Positions 52,865 through 62,078 are shown, numbered from the stretch's first letter. The stretch is DNA of 64,000 bases from Mesorhizobium sp. CA14 (GCF_020165195.1 NZ_JAIUHR010000010.1:96016-160015), one strand, 5' to 3'. The notes: generated by a model not told the origin, from the sequence alone. Translations and numbers: made by a program.

Positions 52865-53719
52865 TCAGAAATGTTTGGCGTTTTCTGCTGACAATTTCTC
52901 GAAGGCGTCGGAATTCCTGACATAGCGCGACTTGGCTTTGTCCCAGCGATAGGTGACGGAAATGTCGTGCGAGGCGGCCTTGGGTGCCGGCTCCTCACAG
53001 TTTTCCCCGCTCGGCTTGGTGGCGTCGGTCACCGTCACTTTGATCGCCGCGTAGGGCTTCTCACCGCCATGCGTCCGGAAGGACAGGTCCTGCGTGCGTT
53101 TGTAGGCGCAGACATTCTCGTCGAACGTATTGATCTGGTCGATCGCCTCGAACCGGTCATTCCGGACGAGGATAAGGATCGTGCCGACATAGCCCTGGTT
53201 CGAATTGAAATGCGTGCTCATGGTGATCAGCGCGTCGTCACCCGCACTGATCGGGAGTTTTCCTGGATCCCGAAAATAGGTGCTCTGGTCGGTTCCGACA
53301 TTGACCGCGTCGAGCAGCTTCGGCTTGGCCGTGAGATCGTAGAGCGCCAGCACGGCAAATCCTTCGGCGCTGTCCTGCGACTGGCCGAGATCGAGAAGCA
53401 TCGCCAGCCGGTCCTTGCCGCCGGCCTTGATGGCCAGCACCGTCGCATTCGGCAGGTTGACGGTCTCGGGCGGCGATCCGCCGTTGTTGCCTTCGAGGAT
53501 GTCGCGCATCTCGATGGGCGCGCCGCCTGTGTAGAAGCCGTCGTTGCCGGGCTTGAGATCAGGCACGATCATTTTGGCGAGGTCGAAATAGGTAACGTCC
53601 TGGTTCCCGGGAACGGCGCTGTTCAGTTCCGGAAAGCTGACGGCCTGGGCCAGCGCGGCCGCGCACAGGCATGGCAGCAGCAGGCATGCAAACATGAAAC
53701 GGCATAGGGTGGGAATCAC
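52865..53719 (-). CDS. Secreted protein, unknown function
   Basis: A 284-residue exported protein. A signal peptide (CRFMFACLLLPCLCAAALAQA, cleaved before VSFPELN) precedes repeated beta-rich segments such as NATVLAIKAGGKDRLAMLLDLGQSQDSAEGFAVLALYDL, suggesting a beta-propeller or sandwich. No family recognised. The start may be the GTG at 53719 (GAGGGGG upstream) or the ATG at 53695. It lies directly downstream of the HAD gene. Confidence 0.6.
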   Translation of the reverse strand: MIPTLCRFMFACLLLPCLCAAALAQAVSFPELNSAVPGNQDVTYFDLAKMIVPDLKPGNDGFYTGGAPIEMRDILEGNNGGSPPETVNLPNATVLAIKAGGKDRLAMLLDLGQSQDSAEGFAVLALYDLTAKPKLLDAVNVGTDQSTYFRDPGKLPISAGDDALITMSTHFNSNQGYVGTILILVRNDRFEAIDQINTFDENVCAYKRTQDLSFRTHGGEKPYAAIKVTVTDATKPSGENCEEPAPKAASHDISVTYRWDKAKSRYVRNSDAFEKLSAENAKHF

Positions 53720-53783
53720 GGACCGCGCCCCCTCGGACGCGCTCACGCTAGCACGGCCGGTTGCGGTGCGCAGCCGGGTGCGA

Positions 53784-54455
53784 TCAGCGGATCGGCACGA
53801 GCCCGGCAAGTTCGCGCATATCGTCGAACAATATGCCGCCGGCCGCCGCCAGGCCATCGCGATCGGAGAGCGGATCGGCGTAATAGGAGAACACTCGCAT
53901 GCCGGCGGCGATCCCGGCCTCTGTCCCGGCGACGCTGTCTTCGATGACGATGCAGTCGGCCGGCACGAAGCCCATCGTCTTTGCCGCATGGAGAAAGAGA
54001 TCCGGGAACGGCTTGCCTCGGCTGACCATGGTGGATGAGAACATCGCATGCTCGAACAGCGGCAACAGCCCGGTCTGGCCGAGCGTGATGTGCATCTTCG
54101 AAACCCTCGCCGAGGAGGCGACGCAATAGGCGATGCCCGCGGCCCGCACCTTATCGATGAAGTCGCGGACATAGGGGATCGCCTCGACCCCGTGCGAAAA
54201 AAGGTCCGGCAGGCCGGCATTCCAGCGCTCGACGAAGTCGCCGCCGAGCCTGACCTTGGTCGTCTCTTCGATCTCCTTCTGCACCGAGACCATGCTGCGA
54301 CCGGAGAAATGCTTGCGGCAATATTCGAATGTGGTCGCAAAACCGGCGGCGGTCAGCCATTCCGCAAGGCGCCGATTGGCAAGATTCTCGGTGTCGACCA
54401 GAACCCCGTCGCAGTCGAAGATGACCAGCTTTGGAAGGGGTCGTGTTTCAGTCAT
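53784..54455 (-). CDS. HAD-superfamily phosphatase (subfamily IA, PGM-like)
   Basis: A 223-residue HAD hydrolase. Motif I FDCDGVLVDTEN holds the nucleophile Asp; motif II is SSARVSK (Ser), motif III KPFPDLFLHAA (Lys) and motif IV VIEDSVAG. A helical cap domain follows motif I. Substrates are probably small phospho-sugars. The leader contains a long imperfect hairpin at 54464-54577. Confidence 0.9.
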   Translation of the reverse strand: MTETRPLPKLVIFDCDGVLVDTENLANRRLAEWLTAAGFATTFEYCRKHFSGRSMVSVQKEIEETTKVRLGGDFVERWNAGLPDLFSHGVEAIPYVRDFIDKVRAAGIAYCVASSARVSKMHITLGQTGLLPLFEHAMFSSTMVSRGKPFPDLFLHAAKTMGFVPADCIVIEDSVAGTEAGIAAGMRVFSYYADPLSDRDGLAAAGGILFDDMRELAGLVPIR

Positions 54456-54463
54456 ATTGAAGC

Positions 54464-54577
54464 AATTCTGTCGGTGGGAATTCGAGTCAAGGTGGAAATC
54501 TTCGGCGCAGACCATGCCGGTAGCGCGGTCAAGTCCGAAGGGCGAAGGATTTGGCTCGAATTCACCCGGCAGAATGG
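54464..54577. repeat. Long imperfect inverted repeat in the leader of the HAD gene
   Basis: Arms ATTCTGTCGGTGGGAATTCGAG (54465-54486, 22 bp; the perfect core is GAATTCGAG) and its near-complement (54555-54576), 68 bp apart. Inside, CTTCGG (54500s) pairs with CCGAAG (54530s). The whole would fold into one stem with internal loops. It fills the gap between dut and the HAD gene. Confidence 0.6.
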
Positions 54578-54606
54578 TTCAATGTGATCGAAATACGGCC
54601 CACGCA

Positions 54607-55092
54607 TCAAGCGGTGCCGGTCGATCCGAACCCACCGGCTCCGCGTGTCGTGCCGCCGGCTAGAGCGCGCTCCTCGACCGTAACCTGGGTGACGGGGGCG
54701 AAGACGATCTGTGCAATGCGCATGCCACGCGTCACCGGGAAATCCTCGTCGCCGAGATTGACGAGCAGCACTTTCACCTCGCCGCGATAGTCGCTGTCGA
54801 CGGTGCCGGGCGAGTTGAGGACGGTAAGGCCATGCTTGAAGGCGAGACCCGAGCGCGGCCGCACCTGGCCTTCCATGCCTTCAGGGATTTCCAGGACGAG
54901 CCCGGTCGGCACCAGCGCGCGTTTTCCTGGCAGGATGAGCAGCGGCCGGTCCTCCGGCACCGCGGCGCGCAAATCCATGCCGGCGGCGCCCGCGCTCTCA
55001 TAGGCCGGCAGGGGCAGGCCTTCGCCATGCGGGAGCCTGACGAAACCGACGGTGGGGCCGATGACGGAGGAAGAATGGACAGCCGTGCGCAT
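54607..55092 (-). CDS. dut: dUTPase
   Basis: A 161-residue homotrimeric dUTP pyrophosphatase. All five motifs are visible: [28 protein letters not shown]-like [23 protein letters not shown] and the C-terminal arm [10 protein letters not shown]. It limits uracil incorporation into DNA. Confidence 0.96.
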   Translation of the reverse strand: MRTAVHSSSVIGPTVGFVRLPHGEGLPLPAYESAGAAGMDLRAAVPEDRPLLILPGKRALVPTGLVLEIPEGMEGQVRPRSGLAFKHGLTVLNSPGTVDSDYRGEVKVLLVNLGDEDFPVTRGMRIAQIVFAPVTQVTVEERALAGGTTRGAGGFGSTGTA

Positions 55093-55182
55093 GAGCCCAC
55101 TCCTATCGGCGCGAATGCCGATTCGGTCAACTCGGATCAGGGCCTATCAACGGCTTTCTTCGACATCCGGTTCCGGCAGCCG

Positions 55183-55653
55183 TCAGCGCAGTTCCACCGG
55201 CACCACGGTGGTCTCCTTGATCTCCTCCATGACGAAGGAGGCCGAGACGTCCGACAGCGCCACCTTGGCGATCAGCCGCTGGTAGAGGCGGTCATAGGCT
55301 TTGACGTCGGCGACGCGCGCCCTCAGCACATAGTCGAGGTCACCCGACATCCGGTAGACGCCGGTGATCTCGGCAAAGCCGGTCACCGCCGCGCGGAATT
55401 TCTGCAGCCAGTCCGGATCGTGGTTGGAGGTGCGGACCAGGATGAAGACGGAAAGCCCGAGCCCGAGCTTATCGGCATCGACCAGCGCGACGCGGCCGGT
55501 GATGACGCCATCCTCCTCCAGCCGCTTGACGCGCCGCCAGCAGGCGTTGCGCGACAGCGCCACCCGCTCCGACAACTGGTCGACCGACAGCGTGCCGTCG
55601 CGTTGCAGCTCGGCCAGCAATCTTCGATCAATCTCATCGATTTCCGTCGCCAT
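55183..55653 (-). CDS. Lrp/AsnC-family transcriptional regulator
   Basis: A 156-residue regulator. The winged helix (MATEIDEIDRRLLAELQRDGTLSVDQLSERVALSRNACWRRVKRL) is followed by the RAM ligand-binding domain (about 72-150). Usually binds amino acids. The start ATG at 55653 gives the standard N terminus. It is divergent from the DUF6356 gene. Confidence 0.9.
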   Translation of the reverse strand: MATEIDEIDRRLLAELQRDGTLSVDQLSERVALSRNACWRRVKRLEEDGVITGRVALVDADKLGLGLSVFILVRTSNHDPDWLQKFRAAVTGFAEITGVYRMSGDLDYVLRARVADVKAYDRLYQRLIAKVALSDVSASFVMEEIKETTVVPVELR

Positions 55654-55768
55654 GTTGGGATGAATGTCCCACAAAGTATCAAAAGGCAAGGACCATTTGG
55701 GACCGATGAACCAAAGCCGTATGGCACGATACTCATTATCGGGGCTCATCCCGGCAGGAGGGATCACC

Positions 55769-56023
55769 ATGACGACACGGTTTACGGCACTGTTCACGGC
55801 TCACCCGGAGAAGGTTGGCGAGACCTATTTCGGCCATATGGCTTTCGCCGCCTGGTTCTGCTCGCGCCTGTCGATGGCGGCGGGCGCCGCGCTCGTTCAC
55901 GCTTTCTTGCCATTTCTGTTCGAGACTACGGCCAGCCGAATCGTTCGCGAGCTCTATCAGCGCACGCACAACAGGGGCTCGCACGCGGTGAAGGAGCCGA
56001 AGGCTCTGCTGGACCGCGCCTGA
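55769..56023 (+). CDS. DUF6356-type small protein
   Basis: An 84-residue protein with the family-like core TAHPEKVGETYFGHMAFAAWFCSRLSMAAGAALVHAFLPFLFETTASRI, one amphipathic/hydrophobic helix in the middle. GGAGGGATCACC precedes the ATG. It starts 17 bp upstream of the amidotransferase gene. The family assignment is from memory and moderately sure. Confidence 0.65.
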   Translation: MTTRFTALFTAHPEKVGETYFGHMAFAAWFCSRLSMAAGAALVHAFLPFLFETTASRIVRELYQRTHNRGSHAVKEPKALLDRA

Positions 56024-56039
56024 TAGATGGTGGAATGCG

Positions 56040-56840
56040 ATGTGCCGGTGGGCGGCCTATCTTGGTGAAGCGGTCTTCCTCGAAGACATCATCACCGCGC
56101 CCTGCCATTCGCTGATCGCCCAAAGCCACTGCGCCCAGGAAGCCAAGTCGCCGACCAATGGCGACGGCTTCGGTCTGGCCTGGTACGGCGACCGGCCCGA
56201 GCCCGGCCTTTATCGCGATATACTGCCGGCCTGGTCCGATCCCAACCTGAAAAGCTTGTGCCGGCAGATCAAGTCGGGCTTGTTTCTGGCTCATGTGCGG
56301 GCCTCGACAGGCGGCGCCACCAGCCGCATGAACTGCCATCCTTTCGTCTCCGGCCGCTGGTCGTTTATGCACAACGGCCAGATCGGCGGCTTCGAAAAGA
56401 TCCGCCGCGCGCTGGAGAACTCGCTCTCCGACGAGGTCTTCGACCAGCGCGAGGGCACCACCGATTCCGAGCTCTTTTTCCTCTTGATGATCGACCAGGG
56501 ACTGGCGAGCGACCCGCAGGGCGCGGTGTCGCGGGCAACCGGTCGCGTCATCGAGGCCTCGCGCCGCGTCGGCATCGAACCTGCGTTGAAACTGACCGCA
56601 GCCTTTTCCGATGGCGAGGCGCTCTATGCCGTGCGCTACGCCACCGACGACCATGCGCCGACGCTCTATACCGGCGCCTTCGCGAAACGCGCCGGCCATT
56701 GCATCGTCTCCGAGCCCTTCGACCGCGACGGTGGCGACTGGCAGGCGATCCCGCCATCGAGCTTCGTCACCATGACGAGGGGCGGCACCGGCATCCGGCC
56801 GTTCGCGCCGGCGGCGGTTCCGCTGGCGCTGGTCGGCTGA
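56040..56840 (+). CDS. Class II glutamine amidotransferase
   Basis: A 266-residue Ntn-type hydrolase with the nucleophile Cys2 directly after Met (MCRWAAYLG). Further marks are SPTNGDGFGLAWYG and FLAHVRASTGGATSRMNCHPF, which line the glutamine pocket, then FMHNGQIG. It resembles YafJ/EgtC. It lies 17 bp from the DUF6356 gene and probably shares its transcript. No ergothioneine genes are near, so EgtC function is not supported by context. Confidence 0.88.
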   Translation: MCRWAAYLGEAVFLEDIITAPCHSLIAQSHCAQEAKSPTNGDGFGLAWYGDRPEPGLYRDILPAWSDPNLKSLCRQIKSGLFLAHVRASTGGATSRMNCHPFVSGRWSFMHNGQIGGFEKIRRALENSLSDEVFDQREGTTDSELFFLLMIDQGLASDPQGAVSRATGRVIEASRRVGIEPALKLTAAFSDGEALYAVRYATDDHAPTLYTGAFAKRAGHCIVSEPFDRDGGDWQAIPPSSFVTMTRGGTGIRPFAPAAVPLALVG

Positions 56841-56888
56841 ACCGCAATTTCGATCGAGCGTCGTCACCCCTTTCCGGCGGCCGCCGGG

Positions 56889-57956
56889 TTACTGATCGAA
56901 CCGTGACAGCGCATAGGGCGCGATCAACGCATGGCGCTCACCGTCGAGGATTTCGCGGGCGGCAAACAGGCCTATCGCCGGCGCCAGCGTGATGCCGGAA
57001 TGGGTGATGGCGACGTAGAGGCCGCCGACGCCTTCCGCGCGGCTGACGATCGGGAAACCGTCGACCGGCGTCGGACGGTAGCCGATCGTGTGGAAGTCGA
57101 ATTCCAGCCCGTTGGCATCGCGCAGCATCGCTTTCGTCGCGGCGAACAGGGCGTGCGCGGCGGCCTCCGGATTCTCGCCCGGATCGCCGCCGCCGAAATC
57201 CGAGCCGGCGATGATGCGGCCCTCGGCGGTCTGGCGCATATGCAGTCTGTCGGCCAGCACCAGCCCGTTGAGCAGCCTTGGGTGCGGTCGCGAATGCACG
57301 ATCAGGCCGGGCGGGTTCTCGATCGGCAGCTTGATGCCAGCCGTCGCGGCGATCGCCGGAGCGCCGGCGCCCGCCGCAATCACCACCTCGTCGGCGGCGA
57401 TGATCTCGCCCGAAGCGACGAGGCCTGTGACCTTGCCGTTGACCAGCGCCAGCCTGTCGACTCTTCCCGTGACGATCCGTGCGCCGCGCCGTTCGGCATC
57501 CGCCAGCAGCGCCTTCGTGGTCGCCACAGGCTCGGCCACGCCTTCCTGCGCGACATAAAGTGCAAACTCGGGAAGCTCCGCCAAATTGGGTTCGATGCGC
57601 GCCGCCTGTTCGCGCCCGACCCGCTCGATGCCATAGCCCCATGACGAATGCTCGGCCGCATAGGCCTCGAGCCTGTCCTCGGGCAGATCGAAGCACAGGC
57701 CGCCGCACCAGGCGAGCGGCAGCCCGGGCATATCCTTCGCCAGCCTTTTCCATTCGGCCATGGCGCGGATACGTAGCCGAAAATAGGTTTCCGGATTGCC
57801 CCAACTGGCATTGATCCAGGCAAAGGAATTCGGCGTGGCGACACCGCCGGCGCGGCTTTCCGAAACCACCGTCACCCGCGCGCCGGCTTTCGTCAGATGC
57901 CAGGCGATCGAGGCGCCGATGATGCCGGCGCCGATGACGATGATTTCTTTTGTCAC
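56889..57956 (-). CDS. DadA-type FAD-dependent oxidoreductase
   Basis: A 355-residue flavoprotein of the DAO family. The FAD-binding Rossmann motif is IIVIGAGIIGASIAWHLTKAGARVTVV; the C-terminal GYRPTPVDGFPIVSRA and GLYVAITHSGITLAPAIG are typical of amine/amino-acid oxidases. The substrate may be a secondary amine or D-amino acid. It is convergent with the amidotransferase gene and divergent from the TetR gene at 58069. Confidence 0.88.
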   Translation of the reverse strand: MTKEIIVIGAGIIGASIAWHLTKAGARVTVVSESRAGGVATPNSFAWINASWGNPETYFRLRIRAMAEWKRLAKDMPGLPLAWCGGLCFDLPEDRLEAYAAEHSSWGYGIERVGREQAARIEPNLAELPEFALYVAQEGVAEPVATTKALLADAERRGARIVTGRVDRLALVNGKVTGLVASGEIIAADEVVIAAGAGAPAIAATAGIKLPIENPPGLIVHSRPHPRLLNGLVLADRLHMRQTAEGRIIAGSDFGGGDPGENPEAAAHALFAATKAMLRDANGLEFDFHTIGYRPTPVDGFPIVSRAEGVGGLYVAITHSGITLAPAIGLFAAREILDGERHALIAPYALSRFDQ

Positions 57957-58034
57957 GCAGCTCTCTCAATCCTCTCGTCGGTGAGGCCGTTTTCCTGCCA
58001 TCTGCGCCGGCTTTTGCCAACGCAAACTTCCCGC

Positions 58035-58063
58035 TTGACACCAATACGTACGTACGTATTATA
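58035..58063 (+). promoter_or_regulatory. Promoter/operator of the TetR-dehalogenase operon
   Basis: A -35 TTGACA (58035-58040) and a -10 TATTAT (58057-58062), spaced 16 bp, enclose the perfect 18-bp palindrome AATACGTACGTACGTATT (58043-58060). The palindrome fills the spacer, so a bound repressor would block RNA polymerase. It is 9 bp upstream of the TetR start, a layout typical of TetR autorepression. Confidence 0.88.
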
Positions 58064-58068
58064 TCGCC

Positions 58069-58662
58069 ATGGCTAGACAATCACTCCGCGAAAACCTTCT
58101 CGAAGCCGGTTTCCAGACCATCTGGAATGCGGGCTACACCGCAGCCGGCGTGCGCGACATCGTGGCGGCGGCCGGCGCTAGGCCGGGTTCCTTCACCAAC
58201 CATTTCGCATCGAAGGAAGAATTCGCCGGCGAAGTGCTGGGTCGCTACTTCGCCTATGTCAGCGGTTTGGTGGAACAAGCGCTGGCGCAGGACGGCACGC
58301 CGCCCATCGGCAGGCTGCGCCGCTATCTCGACGTCATCACCTCGAAGCTCGAGGCGCATGACTGGGCGCGCGGCTGCATGATCGGCAATCTCAGCCTGGA
58401 AACGGCTGTCCACAGCGAGCCCCTCCGACTCAGGCTGGTCGACATTTTCGAGCGCTGGCGCCGGCCCTTCGCGGCCTGCATCGCGGAAGGTCAGGCGGCG
58501 GGCGAGATCTCCAGGGCATTCGATGCCGAGGACCTTGCCGATTTCCTGCTGTCGTCCTGGCAGGGCGCCATGCTGCGCATGAAGGTCGAGCGCAGCCCGG
58601 AACCGCTCGAGCGATTCAAGAAAATCATCTTCAGCACTGTATTTGGGAAGGAGACAGCGTGA
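58069..58662 (+). CDS. TetR-family repressor of the dehalogenase operon
   Basis: A 197-residue repressor. Its DNA-binding domain (about 5-52) reads GVRDIVAAAGARPGSFTNHFASKEEF. The C-terminal domain is TetR_C-like with GCMIGNLSLETAVHSEPLR, as in LmrA/AcnR-group proteins. It overlaps the dehalogenase gene (TGATG), so both are made from the promoter at 58035 and the protein very likely binds the palindrome there. Confidence 0.92.
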   Translation: MARQSLRENLLEAGFQTIWNAGYTAAGVRDIVAAAGARPGSFTNHFASKEEFAGEVLGRYFAYVSGLVEQALAQDGTPPIGRLRRYLDVITSKLEAHDWARGCMIGNLSLETAVHSEPLRLRLVDIFERWRRPFAACIAEGQAAGEISRAFDAEDLADFLLSSWQGAMLRMKVERSPEPLERFKKIIFSTVFGKETA

Positions 58663-59582
58663 TGAATACGACGACCGACAGACAGCAGGCCACCTTGCGG
58701 CGTTTGCAAGTGGATGTGCTGGATTCCACCATGTCCTATCTGGAGGCCGGATCGGCCGGCCCGACCGTGCTGTTTCTGCACGGCAATCCGACCTCCTCCT
58801 ACATCTGGCGCAACATCATCCCGCATGTCGCGCCGTTCGGCCGTTGCATCGCGCCCGATCTGATTGGCTATGGCCAATCGGGCAAGCCGGATATCGACTA
58901 TCGCTTCTTCGATCAGGTCCGCTATCTCGACGCCTTCATCGACGCGCTCGGCATCGAGGATCTGGTTATCGTCGCTCAGGACTGGGGCACCGCGCTTGCG
59001 TTCCACTTTGCGGCGCGACGCCCGCAACGCGTTCTGGGCCTTGCCTTTATGGAGTTCATCCGGCCCTTCGAGCGCTGGGAGGACTTCCACCAGCGCCCGC
59101 AGGCGCGCGAGCTCTTCAAGGCGTTGCGCACGCCGGGCGCCGGCGAAAAGCTGGCGCTGGAGGAGAATGTCTTCGTCGAAAAAATCCTGCCCGCCTCGGT
59201 CCTGCGGCCGATGAGCGAGGAGGAGATGGCCGCTTACCGGGCGCCGTTCCCGACGCCGCAGTCGCGCAAGCCGGCGCTGCGCCTGCCGAGGGAACTGCCG
59301 ATCGAAGGCCTGCCGGCCGATGTCGCCGCGATCAGCGCGCACGATCACCGGGCGCTGCGGCTCTCCTCCTATCCAAAGCTGCTTTTCGCGGGCGATCCCG
59401 GCGCTTTGATTTCAGCGCCGGCGGCAAAGGAATTCGCGGCCGGGCTGAAGAACTGCCGCTTCATCGATCTGGGGCCGGGCGCCCATTATCTGCAGGAAGA
59501 TCATCCGGACACGATCGGCAAGGCCATTGCCGGTTGGCTGCCGCAGATCGCCCGGGCGGAGAGCGCGGCCGAGCTGGCTTGA
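58662..59582 (+). CDS. dmlA: Haloalkane dehalogenase (DhaA/DmlA type)
   Basis: A 306-residue alpha/beta hydrolase closely patterned on DhaA-type haloalkane dehalogenases, which hydrolyse terminal haloalkanes to alcohols. The nucleophile Asp is in VAQDWGTALAFHFA with the halide-binding Trp next to it; the second halide ligand Asn is in HGNPTSSYIWRNI; the acid is in LAFMEFIRPFERW; and the base His is in GPGAHYLQEDHP. The gene could be called dmlA after the known Mesorhizobium enzyme. The ATG at 58662 overlaps the TetR stop and has AGGAG upstream. Confidence 0.9.
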   Translation: MNTTTDRQQATLRRLQVDVLDSTMSYLEAGSAGPTVLFLHGNPTSSYIWRNIIPHVAPFGRCIAPDLIGYGQSGKPDIDYRFFDQVRYLDAFIDALGIEDLVIVAQDWGTALAFHFAARRPQRVLGLAFMEFIRPFERWEDFHQRPQARELFKALRTPGAGEKLALEENVFVEKILPASVLRPMSEEEMAAYRAPFPTPQSRKPALRLPRELPIEGLPADVAAISAHDHRALRLSSYPKLLFAGDPGALISAPAAKEFAAGLKNCRFIDLGPGAHYLQEDHPDTIGKAIAGWLPQIARAESAAELA

Positions 59583-59678
59583 GCAGGCGCGTAGGGCACA
59601 AGGCGTGCCCGCCCATGTCGACAGGCCGGCGCCGCGCTGGTAGAAGCGCCGCCTGTCACACGGAACGCCTTAAAAAAT

Positions 59679-61271
59679 ATGCCCGAAACGATACCTGAAG
59701 AGGTCGCGCGCCGCCGCACCTTCGCGATCATCGCCCACCCCGACGCCGGCAAGACCACGCTCACCGAAAAGCTGCTGCTGTTCGGTGGCGCCATTCAGCT
59801 TGCCGGCGAGGTCAAGGCCAAGAAGGATCGCATCCAGACGCGGTCCGACTGGATGAAGATCGAGCGCGAGCGCGGCATCTCCGTCGTCACCTCGGTGATG
59901 ACCTTCGAATATGACGACAACGTCTTCAACCTGCTCGACACGCCCGGCCACGAGGATTTCGCCGACGACACCTACCGCACGCTCTCGGCGGTGGATTCGG
60001 CCGTCATGGTCATAGACGCTGCCAAGGGCATCGAGCCGCGCACGCTGAAACTGTTCGAGGTCTGCCGGCTGCGCGATATCCCGATCATCACCTTCGTCAA
60101 CAAGATGGACCGCGAGAGCCGCGATCCGTTCGAGATCCTCGACGAGATCGAGCAGAAGCTGGCGCTCGACACCGCGCCCGTCACCTGGCCGATCGGCCGC
60201 GGCAGGACCTTTTCGGGCACCTACCACCTGGCGCAGAACGCGGTGCGCCGCAATGACGACGAGAAGGAGCGCACGCCGGTACACGGTCCCGATTCCAACC
60301 GCGTCGCGGGATTGTTGCCGGACAATGAGCGCGAAGCCTTCATCGAGGAACTGGAACTTGCGCGCGAGGCCTGCCGTCCGCTCGACGTGGAAGCTTTTCG
60401 CGAGGGCCATCTGACGCCCGTCTATTTCGGCTCGGCGCTGCGCAATTACGGCGTGCGCGACCTGATCGAGGCGCTCGGCGCCTATGGCCCGCCGCCGCGC
60501 GCCCAAGAGGCCGACGAACGTCTGGTCGAGGCGACGGAGGACAAAATGACCTCTTTCGTCTTCAAGATCCAGGCCAACATGGACCCCAACCACCGCGACC
60601 GCATCGCTTTCGTGCGCGTCTGCTCAGGCAAGCTGGAGCGCGGCATGAAGGCCAAGCTGGTGCGCACCGGCAAGCCGATGAGCCTGTCGGCGCCGCAGTT
60701 CTTCTTCGCCCGTACCCGCGTCACCGCCGACGAGGCCTTCGCCGGCGACGTCGTCGGCATCCCCAATCACGGCACGCTGCGCATCGGCGACACGCTGACC
60801 GAAGGCGAGGAGATCCTGTTCCGCGGCGTGCCGAACTTCGCCCCGGAAATCCTGCGCCGCGTGCGCCTCGGCGACGCGATGAAGGCCAAGAAGCTGAAGG
60901 AAGCGCTGCACCAGATGGCCGAGGAAGGCGTCGTGCAGCTGTTCTCGCCCGAGGATGGCTCGCCGGCTATCGTCGGCGTCGTCGGCGCGCTGCAGCTCGA
61001 CGTGCTCAAGGAGCGGCTGAACATCGAATACACGCTGCCGGTTGATTTCGAGATGTCGCGTTTCTCGATCTGCCGCTGGATCTCGGCCGACGATAAGGCC
61101 CAAGTGCAGCGTTTCATCGAGGCGCATCGCGGCGACATCGCCCGCGACCTCGACAGCGATCCGGTGTTCCTGGCCCAGCACGCCTTCTCGCTGAATTACG
61201 AAGCCGAGCGCTGGAAAGCGATCCGCTTCGCCGCAGTCAAGGATTACCAGGTGCGCGACAAGGCGGCGTAA
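59679..61271 (+). CDS. prfC: Peptide chain release factor 3
   Basis: A 530-residue translational GTPase that frees RF1/RF2 from ribosomes after termination. G-domain motifs are AHPDAGKTTL, DTPGHEDFADDTYR and NKMDRESRDP; the domain II/III region ends in the usual RF3 C terminus (AFSLNYEAERWKAIRFAAVKDYQVRD). Length matches RF3. Confidence 0.96.
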   Translation: MPETIPEEVARRRTFAIIAHPDAGKTTLTEKLLLFGGAIQLAGEVKAKKDRIQTRSDWMKIERERGISVVTSVMTFEYDDNVFNLLDTPGHEDFADDTYRTLSAVDSAVMVIDAAKGIEPRTLKLFEVCRLRDIPIITFVNKMDRESRDPFEILDEIEQKLALDTAPVTWPIGRGRTFSGTYHLAQNAVRRNDDEKERTPVHGPDSNRVAGLLPDNEREAFIEELELAREACRPLDVEAFREGHLTPVYFGSALRNYGVRDLIEALGAYGPPPRAQEADERLVEATEDKMTSFVFKIQANMDPNHRDRIAFVRVCSGKLERGMKAKLVRTGKPMSLSAPQFFFARTRVTADEAFAGDVVGIPNHGTLRIGDTLTEGEEILFRGVPNFAPEILRRVRLGDAMKAKKLKEALHQMAEEGVVQLFSPEDGSPAIVGVVGALQLDVLKERLNIEYTLPVDFEMSRFSICRWISADDKAQVQRFIEAHRGDIARDLDSDPVFLAQHAFSLNYEAERWKAIRFAAVKDYQVRDKAA

Positions 61272-61277
61272 CCTCTT

Positions 61278-61304
61278 CCTTCTCCCCATTCGACGGGGAG
61301 AAGG
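61278..61304. repeat. Hairpin repeat after prfC
   Basis: CCTTCTCCCC (61278-61287) pairs perfectly with GGGGAGAAGG (61295-61304). It is followed by GTGCCCAAAGGGCAGATGAGGGGC, a further small palindrome. There is no T run, so it is a palindromic repeat of the common Mesorhizobium type rather than an intrinsic terminator. It lies between convergent genes. Confidence 0.65.
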
Positions 61305-61341
61305 TGCCCAAAGGGCAGATGAGGGGCAGCGCCGGCCTCGA

Positions 61342-61809
61342 TTATCCTCGGGCTGCCGCTTCGAGCTTGTCGATTTCGATCTTGCCCATCTGCATCATCG
61401 CCGACATCACGCGGCCGGCCTTCTCCCGGTCCGGATCCAGAAGCAGGCGCGGCAGTTGCTCCGGCACGACCTGCCAGGAAACGCCGAACTTGTCCTTCAG
61501 CCAGCTGCAGCGTCCCGGCTCGCCGCCTTCGGTGAGCCTGGTCCAGAAATGATCCACCTCTTCCTGCGTCTTGCAGTCGATCGACAGCGAGATCGCTTCG
61601 GTGAACTTGTATTGCGGCCCGCCGTTGAGGGCTTGGAACTGCACGCCGTCGAGCTCGAACGAGGCGACCAGCACCTGGCCTTCCTGGGGGTGGCCCTTGG
61701 GCCAGCGCGTCACGCTCAGCACCTTCGAATTCTTGAAGATGGAGATGTAGTGGTTCATGGCTTCCTCGGCCTGATTGTCGAACCACAGGAAGGTGGTGAT
61801 CTTCTGCAT
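61342..61809 (-). CDS. VOC-superfamily protein (PhnB-like)
   Basis: A 155-residue protein of the PhnB/YjdN type: MQKITTFLWFDNQAEEAMNHYISIFKNSKV, then TEGGEPGRCSWLKDKFGVSWQVVP. These domains resemble 3-demethylubiquinone methyltransferase-like proteins but lack a SAM site. The ATG at 61809 follows GAGGAGCAAGG. It is a paralogue of proteins common in rhizobia; activity unknown. Confidence 0.88.
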   Translation of the reverse strand: MQKITTFLWFDNQAEEAMNHYISIFKNSKVLSVTRWPKGHPQEGQVLVASFELDGVQFQALNGGPQYKFTEAISLSIDCKTQEEVDHFWTRLTEGGEPGRCSWLKDKFGVSWQVVPEQLPRLLLDPDREKAGRVMSAMMQMGKIEIDKLEAAARG

Positions 61810-62078
61810 GCCTTGCTCCTCGGGCTTCATGTTGGCTTCATTGTCAAACGGTTCGCCGGCGATTTCGTGCCATTTCGATGCCGTCTGCCTCAAGGACGCT
61901 TCAGCGAGGCATAATCCGACAGCGGCAGCAAAAATTTCCTGAGGAGCTCAAATTCCCGAAGCGTGCTGGTGCAGCGCAAAAATGTGGCAAGGCCGGATCA
62001 TGGCCGCTATAACGCTGCCGACCAAATTTAAGCGCCGCCCGCCGCGCATCGGCGCGGCCAGCCAGCAAGGACAATACA

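Noticed and set aside
53740..54340. A long frame joining the secreted protein to an N-terminal extension over the HAD gene.
   Set aside because: It is an out-of-frame shadow of the HAD coding sequence; the secreted protein has its own signal peptide at 53719.
56040..56840. EgtC of ergothioneine synthesis.
   Set aside because: No egtB or egtD gene nearby; the sequence fits the broader YafJ-like group equally well.
61278..61304. Intrinsic terminator after prfC.
   Set aside because: Perfect stem but no T-tract on either strand; treated as a palindromic repeat.
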